Below, in pieces: positions 40,017 through 49,898 of a stretch of 64,000 nucleotides of DNA. Source of the DNA: an uncultured Pseudomonadota bacterium (GTDB lineage: Bacteria; Pseudomonadota; Gammaproteobacteria; Steroidobacterales; Steroidobacteraceae); contig CAIYLH010000005.1 in NCBI GenBank assembly GCA_903927005.1, positions 62,001 through 126,000 on the forward strand, read 5' to 3'. Within the stretch, counting starts at the first letter, position 1. Every line of letters begins with the position of its first letter. Made by a program: the position numbers and the translations under genes. The notes under the pieces are model-generated. The model was not told the origin of the DNA, did no database searches, and worked only from the letters and a program-made list of their open reading frames with translations.

Positions 40017-40916
40017 ATGCCATCGCTGCACCTGGTCGACGCCAGCTTCTTCGTCTTCCGCGCCTACTACTCGATTCCGGACCACATGACCGACGCGGAG
40101 GGGCAGCCGGTCAACGCGCTGTATGGCTTTGCACGGTTCATGTCCGACCTGCTCGAGCATGAGCGACCGGAGTATCTGGCGGTCGCTTTTGACGAGAGTC
40201 TCGCAAGCTCATTCCGGAACCGCATCTATCCGGCCTACAAGGCGAATCGTGACCCGGCGCCAATTGCCCTCAAGCAGCAGTTCGCGCGCTGCCGGGAGTT
40301 GTGCCGGCATCTAGGTGCCGCCGATTATTCCAGCCCGGAATACGAGGCCGATGACATCATCGGCACGATCGCAACGCGGATGCGGCCGGCGGGCTTTCGC
40401 TCGACGCTCGTGACCCGCGACAAGGACCTTTCCCAGCTCGTGCATGATGGCGATGAGTTCTGGGACTACATGGCGGAACAACGGTTCGGCTACGAGGACA
40501 TTGCGGCGCGCTTTGGTGTACGGCCCGAGCGCATGGCCGACTATCTCGCACTGACTGGCGATGCTGTGGACAACGTCCCGGGCGTGCCGGGCGTTGGCCC
40601 CAAGACCGCCGCGGTCCTGCTCGCCGAGTTCGAGTCTCTGGATGACCTGTATGCCAACCTTGCGCGTGTGCCGACCCTCAAGATGCGCGGCGCTGCGGGC
40701 GTTGCCGCTCGCCTTGCCGAGCATCGCAGCGCCGCCTACCTTGCGCGTGAGCTGACGAGAATTGCCTGTGACATGCCGTTGGTGGTCAGCTCGGCGTCAC
40801 TGCGCCGCGGATCACCCGATCTGGTCGCGCTCAATGGCTTCTACGATGCGGCCGGCTTCGGTCCAATGCTGCGCCTGCAGGCTGAGCGAATCGGTCGCCA
40901 GCTGGCGACGGCGTAG
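40017..40916 (+). CDS. 5'-3' exonuclease / flap endonuclease (PolA N-terminal-like)
   Basis: A 299-aa stand-alone nuclease of the PIN/FEN fold. Metal-binding acidic motifs are VDASFFVFRAYYS at the start, AFDES, YEADDIIG and TRDKDLSQLV. The helix-hairpin-helix TGDAVDNVPGVPGVGPKTAA binds DNA. It resembles the 5'-nuclease domain of DNA polymerase I and E. coli Xni (ExoIX). A role in Okazaki-fragment or flap processing is likely from the family. The ATG at 40017 follows the HNH stop by four bases; the frame extends upstream inside that gene. Confidence 0.92.
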   Translation: MPSLHLVDASFFVFRAYYSIPDHMTDAEGQPVNALYGFARFMSDLLEHERPEYLAVAFDESLASSFRNRIYPAYKANRDPAPIALKQQFARCRELCRHLGAADYSSPEYEADDIIGTIATRMRPAGFRSTLVTRDKDLSQLVHDGDEFWDYMAEQRFGYEDIAARFGVRPERMADYLALTGDAVDNVPGVPGVGPKTAAVLLAEFESLDDLYANLARVPTLKMRGAAGVAARLAEHRSAAYLARELTRIACDMPLVVSSASLRRGSPDLVALNGFYDAAGFGPMLRLQAERIGRQLATA

Positions 40917-40923
40917 AGCGTCT

Positions 40924-43104
40924 CTAGCCGGGCTCCAGTGTCTCGCTGATCGCGCCGGCGACCATCCGCGCCATCAGTCGCTGGCGCCAGCCCTTTGGCG
41001 TGGCTAGCCCAAGCCGCTCCAAGTACGGCTGCAGTTCCGTCGAATCGCCGCTTGCCGCCACTGCTGCCAGCAGCGTTCGCGCCCTGCCTTGTGGGGTCGC
41101 GTTGCGCGCCTTTAGGCGCTCGAGAGCGCGCGCCAGCACGATTTCCTCGGCTGTGAGGTCGCTGCCGAACGGATATTCCGAGAACAGTCCCTGCGCGCGC
41201 AGCGGCCGTAGTGCGTTGGCGATTGCTTCTGGTTGGTTGTCGCGCTGCGGGTCCGGGATACGGTAGCCCTGCTCGATCTTGCCCGCTCGCTGCGCTTGCC
41301 CGAGCAACGCCGGCTGGAAGCGGGAGTCGGTCACGGCAAGCAGGGACGCGACACAGTCACGGTCCGTCAGTCCACGCAGGTCGGCGATGCCGTACTCGGT
41401 GACCACCACGTCACGAAGATGGCGTGGGATCGTTGTGTGGCCGTAGTTCCACAGGATGTTAGAGCCCGTCGTGCCGCCGCTGGTGCGGGTGCTGCGCAGC
41501 AGCAGAATCGAGCGGGCTTCCGGTAGCGCGTGTGCCATTGCGACGAAGTTGTACTGCCCGCCAACACCGCTGATCACCTGGCCTGAATCCAGCGCATCAG
41601 AAACGGCCGCACCGAGGCCATTGACCATCATCGTGGTGTTGATGAAGCGGGCGTGGCGTCGCTGCGCGATCTTCAGCGCCTGATCCGGCCCGTAGAGCTG
41701 GTTGGTGAAGCTGATGCGCGTCATGTCGAAGCGCTGGCGGTCGTCCTCAGGAAGGTCACGCAGCGCGCCGTAGAAGCCGCGCGGCCCCAGCAGAAATCCG
41801 GCGTGCAGTACGCGGCCGCCGTCGAGGCGGCGCGCGAGGCAGTGAGCGGCGATCTCGGCGCGCGCTTCCACCGTATCCAGACGGGCCTCGAGCCGCGCGC
41901 CATCCGGCGCCAGCAGTACGCCCCGAGCCGCGAGGCGCGTGCCTGGCAGGAACAGCCCGGCGCGTTGCAGCCCATCGAAATCCGCGGGGTCCAGCCACTC
42001 GATGCCAGCGCGAGAGAGGGCGACAAGCAGCTCAACGTCGATGCGCTCAGTGATCACGCCGTCGTCGAGCAGGCGTTGTAGCGTCGCGTGCGGATAGACG
42101 CGACGGGCGAGGATGCCGCTGCGGTACAGCTCAAGAAAGCCGTCGATGAACATTTCTGTGCATGCGTACAGGCCACGGTCGAACGGCGCGAGGCCGCCGA
42201 GCCGCTCGATGGCCTGGGCGCTGCGCGTGGATACGCCGGTGGCAGCCAGGGCGGCGCGAAATACATCATTGCGTTGCTGGCGCAACTGCAGCCCGTAGAC
42301 GCAGGCCTCACCCAGCTCGCCGATGCCGAGCTGCAGCGTACCGCCGTCACGCACCAGTGCGGCGGCATTGAGGCCGAGCGCGTGCTCTACATCTCGTATC
42401 GGCAGCTGCGGCGGGCAGTACGGATCGTGGTCGTAGCGCTCATGATCGAGCAGCAGATCGAAGCGTGCTTCGGGGATGACCGCATCGCCGAGCATGAACG
42501 GCAGGCGCCGGTTTACTGCGCCGATCGTGACGACCTGGGCGCCGCTGGCGCGTGCCTGATCCAGGCACGGGAAAAGATCCAGCGTGAGGTCGGGGTTGCA
42601 GCTCAGGCTGAGTTCGTTCCGTCCGCTGCTGCTGCGGGCGGCGACCTGCTGGGCGAGCACGTTGACGCCAAGCTCGACCAGATCCCGTACGACGTGCGAG
42701 TAGTTGACGCTGGTGAATTCGTGCTGCACCGACTCCACGCCGAGCCAGGCGCCTGCCTGCACGTAAAAATGGCGCACCTGGATATTGGCAGGCAGCGTGC
42801 CTGCGCGCAGCGCGCGCACGTACTCGAGGTCGGGATAGTCTCCGAAAACGCGCTCGACCAAAGGGCCGAGGAAACGTCGTTCCAGCTCGGATTTCCCCAC
42901 CGGTCTGTTCAGCGACAGCGCCGTGAAGATCGTCAGGTGCAGTGAGGGGTCGCGCGCGACGCGGCGGTAGAATTCGTTGAGTACGGCGTTTGGCTTGCCG
43001 ATTGCGAGCGGCGTGGCGAGCACGATGCGCTTGCCGACGCGGCGTAGCGCTGCATCGACGCACTCACCGACATCGTCGTGGCGCTGTGGGGCCTGGGTGT
43101 TCAT
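40924..43104 (-). CDS. Acetyl-CoA hydrolase/transferase family protein, large form
   Basis: A 726-aa class I CoA-transferase, much longer than the usual 430-550 aa. The N-terminal AcetylCoA_hydro-like half contains GGTLQLGIGELGEA near residue 265. The C-terminal half has the hallmark GQVISGVGGQYNFVAMAHAL, STRTSGGTTGSNI and VVTEYGIADLRGLTDRD. Between them is an insert of about 150 residues. The enzyme should move CoA between acetyl-CoA or succinyl-CoA and a carboxylate; the acceptor is unknown. Its ATG overlaps the stop of the SBF-family transporter (ATGA), suggesting uptake and activation of one substrate. Confidence 0.85.
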   Translation of the reverse strand: MNTQAPQRHDDVGECVDAALRRVGKRIVLATPLAIGKPNAVLNEFYRRVARDPSLHLTIFTALSLNRPVGKSELERRFLGPLVERVFGDYPDLEYVRALRAGTLPANIQVRHFYVQAGAWLGVESVQHEFTSVNYSHVVRDLVELGVNVLAQQVAARSSSGRNELSLSCNPDLTLDLFPCLDQARASGAQVVTIGAVNRRLPFMLGDAVIPEARFDLLLDHERYDHDPYCPPQLPIRDVEHALGLNAAALVRDGGTLQLGIGELGEACVYGLQLRQQRNDVFRAALAATGVSTRSAQAIERLGGLAPFDRGLYACTEMFIDGFLELYRSGILARRVYPHATLQRLLDDGVITERIDVELLVALSRAGIEWLDPADFDGLQRAGLFLPGTRLAARGVLLAPDGARLEARLDTVEARAEIAAHCLARRLDGGRVLHAGFLLGPRGFYGALRDLPEDDRQRFDMTRISFTNQLYGPDQALKIAQRRHARFINTTMMVNGLGAAVSDALDSGQVISGVGGQYNFVAMAHALPEARSILLLRSTRTSGGTTGSNILWNYGHTTIPRHLRDVVVTEYGIADLRGLTDRDCVASLLAVTDSRFQPALLGQAQRAGKIEQGYRIPDPQRDNQPEAIANALRPLRAQGLFSEYPFGSDLTAEEIVLARALERLKARNATPQGRARTLLAAVAASGDSTELQPYLERLGLATPKGWRQRLMARMVAGAISETLEPG

Positions 43105-44081
43105 TTCCGTACTCGTCTGCGCGAGTGTCTTCGCGCCATGGTTGCGCCGACCATCAGCTGCACCTGATGGTAGATGATCAGCGGCAGCACGATGAAACCG
43201 AGATCTGGGGAGCTGCCGAACATTACCCTGGCGATCGGCAAGCCGTTGGCCAGGCTCTTCTGGGATCCGCAAAACACGGCCGCGATCCCGTCGGCGGGCT
43301 CAAGGTCGAGCCAGCGCGTTGCGCGCAGCAGCGACAGAGTGATCAGCGCGAAAAGCCCGACCGCAAGCAGAGCGACGGTCAGCACCGCTCCCAACGAGCT
43401 GCGGGTCCAGACGCCCGCCAGGATCGAGTCACAGAACGCGCCGTAGACGATCAGCACAATCGAGCCGCGGTCGACGAAGCCTACGATCGAGCGGTGACGT
43501 GCGAGTACTGCGCCGATCAGCGGCCGTGCCAGCTGGCCGATCGCCAGCGGCAGCAGGACGCGCAGAGCCACTTGGCCAATGGCTCCAGTCAGGGAGCCAC
43601 CGACACCGCTGGTATGGGCGACGAGTCCAACGTAAAGCGGCGTCAGCAGGACGCCGAGAATGCCTGACAGCGTCGCATTGAATAGCGCGGCGGCGACGTT
43701 GCCGCCGGCCACTGCAGTCATGGCGACGGACGAGGAAATCGTGGAGGAAACAGCGCACAGCAGGAAGAAGCCGAGCGCGAGTCCGGCGGGCAGGGAGGGG
43801 CCGGCGAGTGCCAGGAGCAGCGCGCCGATGAGTGGGAACACGATCCAGGTCGTGGCCTGCACGAGCAGGTGGACGCGCAGCGCGCGCACGCCGCTGGCCA
43901 GCGCTTCCAGTGGCAGGCTCGCGCCGTGCAGGAAGAAAACCAGACTGATGGCGGCGCCGGAGAGGAGATCCAGCCGCAGCGGCCCGCCGCGAGCACCCAC
44001 GCCGGGCGCCAGCGCGGCCAGCGCTATGGCGGCACCGATCGCGAGCAGGAAGCGGTCGAGCGGCAGTTTGCGCAGGTTCAT
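43101..44081 (-). CDS. Bile acid:sodium symporter (SBF-like) family transporter
   Basis: A 326-aa inner-membrane protein with about ten TM helices, of the SBF-like (YfeH/Rch1) group. LSGAAISLVFFLHGASLPLEAL and CAVSSTISSSVAMTAVAGGN are characteristic, including the Ser/Thr-rich crossover segment. The substrate may be an organic anion; bile acid transport is not implied. The ATG at 44081 is chosen; a GTG four codons earlier is possible. It is coupled to the CoA-transferase gene by ATGA. Confidence 0.85.
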   Translation of the reverse strand: MNLRKLPLDRFLLAIGAAIALAALAPGVGARGGPLRLDLLSGAAISLVFFLHGASLPLEALASGVRALRVHLLVQATTWIVFPLIGALLLALAGPSLPAGLALGFFLLCAVSSTISSSVAMTAVAGGNVAAALFNATLSGILGVLLTPLYVGLVAHTSGVGGSLTGAIGQVALRVLLPLAIGQLARPLIGAVLARHRSIVGFVDRGSIVLIVYGAFCDSILAGVWTRSSLGAVLTVALLAVGLFALITLSLLRATRWLDLEPADGIAAVFCGSQKSLANGLPIARVMFGSSPDLGFIVLPLIIYHQVQLMVGATMARRHSRRRVRK

Positions 44082-44191
44082 GCGTGCTGCCACGGGCGCG
44101 AAGCGCTAGGCTGCGTCGTAGCCGACCCCGCAGGCGCACTGGCGCGTCGCGAGTGAGGGGGAGGGCCGGCGTTGTCGTCGGGGAGGGGCGT

Positions 44192-44950
44192 GTGCAAGGT
44201 CGGAATCCGGAAGCGTCGACGCAGTCTAGCAGCGGCCAGCGGCTTGCCGTGGTGCTGGCGTGCCTGCTGCTGCTGGCGGGCTGTGGGCCGGCTGCGCGCC
44301 GGTCGACGCCACTGCCGACGGTTATGGCGGCTCAGGAACTACCCGATACCGCCTATCGCCTTGACGATGCTCGTTCGGAGCTGCGCCTGCTCGTATACCG
44401 CGACGGGCCGCTGGCGCGGCTCGGCCACAATCACGTGCTGCTGGGCCAGCAGTTGGACGGGGCGCTGGTATTGGGCCAGCCCGGTCGGCCGGCGCGCTTC
44501 GAGGTTCGTCTGCCAGTGGCCGCCCTGCGGGTCGATGAGCCGACGGCGCGTGCCGCCGCCGGCCCCGACTTCGACAGCGTGCCGAGCGCGGCAGACATAG
44601 ACGGCACGCGCCGACACCTGCTCGGACCCACTCAGTTGGACGCGGAGCGGTACCCCCTGCTGCGGGTCGATGGCACGCTCGAGACAGCGGCGGGCGCGTC
44701 GGTGGCGCACGCGCATCTCGAGCTGCGTGGCCAGAGCACTGCGCTCGACCTGCCGGTCACGATCACCCTCGACGCCGACCACTCGGTGACTGTCAGCGGC
44801 GCTTTCAAGCTGCGGCAGACGACCCTTGGGCTAGTACCGTACAGCGTGGCTCTCGGGGCGTTGCAGGTCCGCGACGAGGTCGAGATCAGCTTTCGGTTGG
44901 TGGGTCAGGCGCCGGTGGCAGCCGTCGCGCCACCCTCCAAAAAGCAATAA
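44192..44950 (+). CDS. YceI-like lipoprotein
   Basis: A 252-aa predicted lipoprotein. The GTG start at 44192 follows a good GGGGAGG. The signal ends in the lipobox LLAG-C near residue 31. The mature part (YRLDDARSELRLLVYRDGPL; LGHNHVLLG; LRGQSTALDLPVTI) matches the YceI lipocalin-like fold that binds isoprenoid or lipid ligands. Asp is not at position +2, so outer-membrane sorting is likely. It lies between the divergent SBF gene and hemN. Confidence 0.78.
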   Translation: MQGRNPEASTQSSSGQRLAVVLACLLLLAGCGPAARRSTPLPTVMAAQELPDTAYRLDDARSELRLLVYRDGPLARLGHNHVLLGQQLDGALVLGQPGRPARFEVRLPVAALRVDEPTARAAAGPDFDSVPSAADIDGTRRHLLGPTQLDAERYPLLRVDGTLETAAGASVAHAHLELRGQSTALDLPVTITLDADHSVTVSGAFKLRQTTLGLVPYSVALGALQVRDEVEISFRLVGQAPVAAVAPPSKKQ

Positions 44951-45032
44951 ATTCCGTGACTTAGGCCGTGCCGAATTCAGGTCCGTATTTACCCGGTGGC
45001 GACTCGCGTTCCCGAGCGGGTACGGTCCTGCC

Positions 45033-46445
45033 ATGAACGCTCTGTCCACCAAGACGATTTTCGACGCCGACCTCGTCCGCCGTTATGACGGCCCCGGTCC
45101 TCGTTACACCTCCTATCCCACAGCCGTGCAGTTCCATACCGGCTTCGGCATCGCCGAATATGAGGCCGCGGCGCGCGCCAGCAATACGCTGGACCCGAAG
45201 CCGCTGTCCATCTACGTGCATGTGCCGTTTTGCGAGAGCCCCTGCTTCTACTGCGGCTGCAACAAGGTCATCACCCGCGATCACGGTCGTGCGACGCCGT
45301 ACCTCGAGCACCTTTTTAGCGAGATAGATCGGCAGGGCGCACTGTTTGATCGCAGCCGTGCGGTTGAACAGCTGCATTTCGGGGGTGGCACCCCGACCTT
45401 CTTCACTGATGCTGAGCTTGAGTCGGTGTTCGCCAAGCTGCGCGAGAGATTCACGCTGCGCGACGATCCGGGACGCGAGTACTCGATCGAGATTGACCCC
45501 CGCACCGTGTCGGTCGAGCGCCTGGCGGTTCTTTCGCGGCTTGGCTTCAACCGCGTCAGCCTTGGCGTGCAGGATTTCGATGCGGACGTACAGCTGGCAG
45601 TCAACCGCGTGCAGTCCTCCGAGGACACGCTCGCGTTGATTGCCGCGACGCGGGATCCCGCGCTGCATATTGATTCGGTCAGCGTGGATCTGATCTACGG
45701 CTTGCCCAAGCAGACGCGGGCGAGCTTCGCGCGCACGCTGGCTCTTGTGATCAACGCACGGCCCGATCGCATCGCGGCGTACAGCTATGCGCACCTCCCG
45801 CATCTTTTTAAGCCGCAGCGCCAGATCAAGGCGGAGGATCTGATTTCCCCTGCCGAAAAGCTCGGCTTGCTCGGCCTGACCGTTGAGACGCTGACCGATG
45901 CAGGCTACGTCTACATCGGCATGGATCATTTCGCGCTGCCGACCGACGAGCTGGTGCGTGCACAGCAGGCAGGTACGTTGCAGCGCAACTTCCAGGGTTA
46001 CTCCACGCGAGCCGAGTGCGATCTGATTGCGATCGGTGTCAGCTCGATCTCCAAGGTTGGTGATACCTACGCGCAGAACGCGAAGACGTTACCTGAGTAC
46101 TATCGGATGATCGAGGCCGGTAGCCTCGCCGTGCAGCGCGGTGTCGCACTGGAGCCGGAGGACCGGTTGCGTCGCGACGTGATCCAGCAGCTGATGTGCG
46201 CGACGCGACTGGAGTTCGCGCCGATCGAGGCGCGGCACGGAATTCGTTTCGAGGAGCACTTTGCCGCCGAGCTCGAGGCGCTGGCACCGCTGGAGCGCGA
46301 CGATCTGGTTGCCCGCGAGGGCCGCTCGCTGCGCATCAGCGAGCGCGGCCGGTTGCTGATGCGCAACGTGGCAATGGTGTTCGACGCCCATCTGAAGAAG
46401 GCGGTCGCCACGTCGACCCAGCCGCGCTTCTCGCGCGTCGTCTAG
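45033..46445 (+). CDS. hemN: Oxygen-independent coproporphyrinogen III dehydrogenase
   Basis: Radical-SAM enzyme of 470 aa that makes protoporphyrinogen IX without oxygen. The 4Fe-4S cysteines are C67, C71 and C74 in FCESPCFYCGCNK. GGGTPTFFTDAEL follows, as does the C-terminal HemN domain. The N-terminal YDGPGPRYTSYPTAVQFH is typical of true HemN, unlike the HemW heme chaperones. No FNR-type TTGAT-N4-ATCAA site is visible in the 80 bases upstream. The stop overlaps the convergent VOC gene by four bases. Confidence 0.96.
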   Translation: MNALSTKTIFDADLVRRYDGPGPRYTSYPTAVQFHTGFGIAEYEAAARASNTLDPKPLSIYVHVPFCESPCFYCGCNKVITRDHGRATPYLEHLFSEIDRQGALFDRSRAVEQLHFGGGTPTFFTDAELESVFAKLRERFTLRDDPGREYSIEIDPRTVSVERLAVLSRLGFNRVSLGVQDFDADVQLAVNRVQSSEDTLALIAATRDPALHIDSVSVDLIYGLPKQTRASFARTLALVINARPDRIAAYSYAHLPHLFKPQRQIKAEDLISPAEKLGLLGLTVETLTDAGYVYIGMDHFALPTDELVRAQQAGTLQRNFQGYSTRAECDLIAIGVSSISKVGDTYAQNAKTLPEYYRMIEAGSLAVQRGVALEPEDRLRRDVIQQLMCATRLEFAPIEARHGIRFEEHFAAELEALAPLERDDLVAREGRSLRISERGRLLMRNVAMVFDAHLKKAVATSTQPRFSRVV

Positions 46446-47161
46446 GCGTCGGGTGGCGGTGGGGTGATCCACAGTGGCGTGCCCTCCGGGGCACGCAGCA
46501 GCAGATGCTCCATCGGGTCCAGTGCGCCGGGCAGGCGCCGCTCGGCAATGATGCCGGCCGCCGCCAGCCGTGTGGCTAGTGCGGCGCGATCGTCGTTACT
46601 AAATACCAGCGTGGGCCCGTCCAGTGCGCGTGTGACATGCAGCCCGATGTTCAGCGTGTCGCTGGTCAACGAGACATGCAGCCATGGCTCACGGGCCTCG
46701 CTGACCGCCACGAACCCGAGGTCTTCCCAGTAGCGACGCGCCGCTTCGAGGTCGCGTACCGGTAGCGCGATTTCCTCAAACCAGCCCAGCAGCGACAGCG
46801 GCGGATCGGCCGGCATTGAGTACGTGCGTGCCTCGAGTAGGCGTACGCAGTGTCCCTCAGGCGTGACGAAAATCGCCTCGTTAAAAATGTGCTCGCCGAG
46901 TGTGCAGCGCTCAAATTCAACGCCGCGTACGCCGAGGTCTGCGACGTGCCGGGCGAGCCCGGGCTGCACGTAGGCGAGCCGGGGTTCCGCGAGCGTCGTT
47001 TCGTGGAGACCCAGCGCGATGCGCCCGTCGGTCACCGCCGCGTACGGATGGCTCCACACGCCACTATCGGTGGCGGTGGAAAAGCCGAGTCGTTGGTACC
47101 ACTGCCAGGATTCCAGGATCCGCGGTGAGGTTAGCGAGAGTTCGAGAAAGCGCCCGAGCAT
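46442..47161 (-). CDS. VOC-family protein, two glyoxalase-like domains
   Basis: A 239-aa protein made of two vicinal-oxygen-chelate halves: residues 1-115 (LELSLTSPRILESWQWYQRL) and 120-235 (WFEEIALPVRDLEAARRYWE). Paired beta-alpha-beta-beta-beta modules of this family bind a metal in dioxygenases and glyoxalases, but the ligand residues are not fully clear here. It lies ten bases downstream of the Bcr/CflA-like exporter. It could be a resistance, isomerase or dioxygenase protein. Confidence 0.8.
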   Translation of the reverse strand: MLGRFLELSLTSPRILESWQWYQRLGFSTATDSGVWSHPYAAVTDGRIALGLHETTLAEPRLAYVQPGLARHVADLGVRGVEFERCTLGEHIFNEAIFVTPEGHCVRLLEARTYSMPADPPLSLLGWFEEIALPVRDLEAARRYWEDLGFVAVSEAREPWLHVSLTSDTLNIGLHVTRALDGPTLVFSNDDRAALATRLAAAGIIAERRLPGALDPMEHLLLRAPEGTPLWITPPPPDA

Positions 47162-47170
47162 GCCGTGAGT

Positions 47171-48373
47171 CTAGTCCGTGCCCGGCGTCGGCGACACTGC
47201 GCGCGACTGACCCAGTTTGTGTGCGAGCCACGCCGCCGCGGTGCAGGCGGCGATGAAGCCGGTGACCGGCAGGGCGTTGGCGGTCGGGCTGGCCGCCATT
47301 AACTGTACCGCCAGTGCGCCGATGATCTGTTGAATGAAGCCCAGCAGGCCGGAGGCTGCGCCCGCGTGCCGCGGAGCAAGCGCAACCGCGCTCGCGGTCA
47401 GGTTCGGCATCGCAAGTCCCTGCGCGAAGCCGATCACACCCCACGGCGCAAACAGCCAGAACGGGTGCCACAGTCCGGCGAGCGCCAGTAGCCAGCCGGC
47501 CAGAGCCGCGAGCGCCTGGATGGCGATACCAGCCCCGATCAGGCGTGCGACGCCGAAACGGTAGGTATAGCGCGACACACACCAGTTGCCGGTGAAGTAC
47601 CCGACCGAAATCATCAGATACCACAAGCCGTACTCGGTGGCCGACCAGCCGAGGTTCCTGAGCACGTACGGCACCAGTGCGACGAACACGAAGAAGATCG
47701 TGTAGATGACCGCGCTTTGCAGCGCGAGCCCTATGAACGCGCGTTGGCGCAGCAGTCCGGTGGTGGCCTCAAGGATGTGCCGTGGCGCCTGGCGCTCGCC
47801 CGCACGGCGAGTCTCGGGCAGCCAGCGCCAGGTCGACAGCGCGATCGCAATGCCGCTGGCCAGCAGCACGACGAAGACCGCCTGCCAGCCGAAGGTCTCG
47901 GCGAGCATGCCGCCTGCGGCGGGCGCTAGGGCGTTGGCCGTCACCATTACCATCGTCAGCGTCGCAAGCTTGTGCGCCATTTTTTCGCGCGCATACAAGT
48001 CGCCCATCGCAGCGCGCGCCACGGTGACGCCAGCGGAGGTGCCCAGCGCCGCGATCACCCGCCCGGCGGTCAGCATGCCTATCGATGGCGCAAACAGCGC
48101 CAGCAGCAGCCCGGACACGTAGATGCCGAGCCCCGCCAGGATCACCGGCCGCCGGCCGTAGTGGTCCGATAGCGGCCCGTACAGGAAAAGCCCGATCGCG
48201 AAGGCGATCAATGGCGCGCTAACCGTGGTGCTCGCCGCCGCGACGCTAACGCCGAAGGCTGCGCGCGCCAGCGGCACCACGGGCATGTAGATGGCCAGCG
48301 ACACCGGGCCCGAGGCCGTGATGGCCGCGAGCAGCACGATCAGCGCGCGCTCCGACAGCGCGCGTGTCTTCAA
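47171..48373 (-). CDS. MFS exporter, Bcr/CflA-like
   Basis: A 400-aa 12-TM transporter of the DHA1 drug-exporter type. The start ([21 protein letters not shown], then IYMPVVPLA) and motif [17 protein letters not shown] match Bcr/CflA proteins. TTG at 48373 overlaps the preceding gabD-like stop (TTGA). The frame continues upstream to 48550, but only as a shadow of that gene. Some members export bicyclomycin, sulfonamides or cysteine; the substrate here is not known. Confidence 0.83.
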   Translation of the reverse strand: MKTRALSERALIVLLAAITASGPVSLAIYMPVVPLARAAFGVSVAAASTTVSAPLIAFAIGLFLYGPLSDHYGRRPVILAGLGIYVSGLLLALFAPSIGMLTAGRVIAALGTSAGVTVARAAMGDLYAREKMAHKLATLTMVMVTANALAPAAGGMLAETFGWQAVFVVLLASGIAIALSTWRWLPETRRAGERQAPRHILEATTGLLRQRAFIGLALQSAVIYTIFFVFVALVPYVLRNLGWSATEYGLWYLMISVGYFTGNWCVSRYTYRFGVARLIGAGIAIQALAALAGWLLALAGLWHPFWLFAPWGVIGFAQGLAMPNLTASAVALAPRHAGAASGLLGFIQQIIGALAVQLMAASPTANALPVTGFIAACTAAAWLAHKLGQSRAVSPTPGTD

Positions 48374-49839
48374 GGCATCATGCCGCCCATGCACAGGTAC
48401 TTGAGCTCGGTGTAGTCGAGGATGCCGTGGCGTGAGCCTTCGCGGCCGGTGCCCGATTCTTTCCAGCCACCAAACGGCGCCTCTTCGGTCGAGATGATGC
48501 CGGTGTTGAGGCCGACGATGCCGTACTCCAGCGCCTCGGCGACGCGCCATGAGCGCGCGAGGTCCCTGGTGAAGAAATACGCGGCCAGACCGAACTCGGT
48601 GTCGTTGGCCATGTGGATAGCCTGCGCTTCGGTCTCGAACTTGAAGATCGGTGCGACGGGGCCGAAGGTCTCCTCGCGCGCGACCTTCATCGCCGGCGTG
48701 ACGCCGGTCAGGATGGTCGGCTCGTAGAAGGTGCCGCCGAGTGCATGGCGCTTGCCGCCGAGCACGAGGGTCGCGCCCTTGGCGAGCGCGTCGGCAACGT
48801 GCTCCTCGACCTTGTCGACGGCCTTCGCGTCGATCAGCGGGCCCTGCTCGGTCGGGCCTTCGAGGCCGTTACCGACGCGCAGCTTCTTGGTGGCCTCGAT
48901 GAGCTTGGCGACGAACGCATCGTAGACGCCGGCCTGTACCAGCAGGCGGTTGGCGCAGACGCAGGTCTGGCCGGTATTGCGGTACTTGCTCGCGATCGCG
49001 CCGAGCACGGCCGCATCGAGGTCGGCGTCATCGAAAACGATGAACGGCGCGTTGCCGCCGAGCTCAAGAGAAACCTTCTTGACGGTGCCTGCGCACTGCG
49101 ACATCAGCAGCTTGCCGATCTCGGTGGAGCCGGTGAACGTGATCTTCGCCACCAGTGGGTTCGAGGTCAGCTCGCCACCGATGGCCGAGGCCTTGCCGGT
49201 GATGACGTTGAACACGCCCGCCGGGATGCCCGCGCGGGTGGCGAGCTCAGCCTGCGCGAGCGCCGAGAATGGCGTTGATTCGGCGGGCTTGGTGACGATC
49301 GTGCAGCCGGCGGCAAGCGCGGCGCCCGCCTTGCGGGTAATCATCGCGGCCGGGAAGTTCCATGGCGTGATTGCGCCGACTACGCCGACTGGCTGGCGCA
49401 GCGCGAACAGGCGCTTGTCGCCGGCCGGGGAGGGGATCACGTCGCCGTACACGCGGCGACCTTCTTCGCCAAACCACTCGTAGAAAGAGGCGGCGTAGCC
49501 GATTTCGCCCTTGGCCTCAGCTAGCGGCTTGCCCTGTTCGGCTGTCATCAGCCGACCGAGGTCATCGGCGTTCTCCACCATCAGGTCGGCGAACTTGCGC
49601 AGCATCTTGCCGCGTGTCTTGGCGGGCGTGGCGGCCCAGCCGGGCAGGGCTTTCTTGGCCGCTTCGATCGCCCGCCGCGTTTCCGTCGCGCCGCAGCGCG
49701 GCACGTGACCGAGCACATCGCCGTTGGCCGGGTTCGTTACCGCGACGGTTGCGCCGTCGTCAGCGCCGATCCACTGGCCATCGACGTAGCACTGCTCGCG
49801 CAGCAGCGTGGGATCGGCAAGGGTCAGGTTCTTCGTCAT
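48370..49839 (-). CDS. gabD: Succinate-semialdehyde dehydrogenase (NADP+), GabD-like
   Basis: Aldehyde dehydrogenase of 489 aa. The catalytic Glu is in [18 protein letters not shown] and the catalytic Cys in [11 protein letters not shown]. The end motif [10 protein letters not shown]-type (here [20 protein letters not shown]) and the N-terminal [20 protein letters not shown] match GabD, which oxidises succinic semialdehyde to succinate. The ATG at 49839 is preferred; a TTG five codons earlier has no better ribosome site. It is in a leftward run with tyrosine-catabolism genes. Confidence 0.85.
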   Translation of the reverse strand: MTKNLTLADPTLLREQCYVDGQWIGADDGATVAVTNPANGDVLGHVPRCGATETRRAIEAAKKALPGWAATPAKTRGKMLRKFADLMVENADDLGRLMTAEQGKPLAEAKGEIGYAASFYEWFGEEGRRVYGDVIPSPAGDKRLFALRQPVGVVGAITPWNFPAAMITRKAGAALAAGCTIVTKPAESTPFSALAQAELATRAGIPAGVFNVITGKASAIGGELTSNPLVAKITFTGSTEIGKLLMSQCAGTVKKVSLELGGNAPFIVFDDADLDAAVLGAIASKYRNTGQTCVCANRLLVQAGVYDAFVAKLIEATKKLRVGNGLEGPTEQGPLIDAKAVDKVEEHVADALAKGATLVLGGKRHALGGTFYEPTILTGVTPAMKVAREETFGPVAPIFKFETEAQAIHMANDTEFGLAAYFFTRDLARSWRVAEALEYGIVGLNTGIISTEEAPFGGWKESGTGREGSRHGILDYTELKYLCMGGMMP

Positions 49840-49898
49840 GTCGTTCTCGCTCAAGTCTAATGGGGGCGCGATAATTTGTGCCCGGTCGGTGCCGCTCG

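Noticed and set aside
44951-45032. Possible FNR site upstream of hemN
   Set aside because: HemN genes often have an FNR box, but nothing resembling TTGAT-N4-ATCAA is present in the 82-bp gap.
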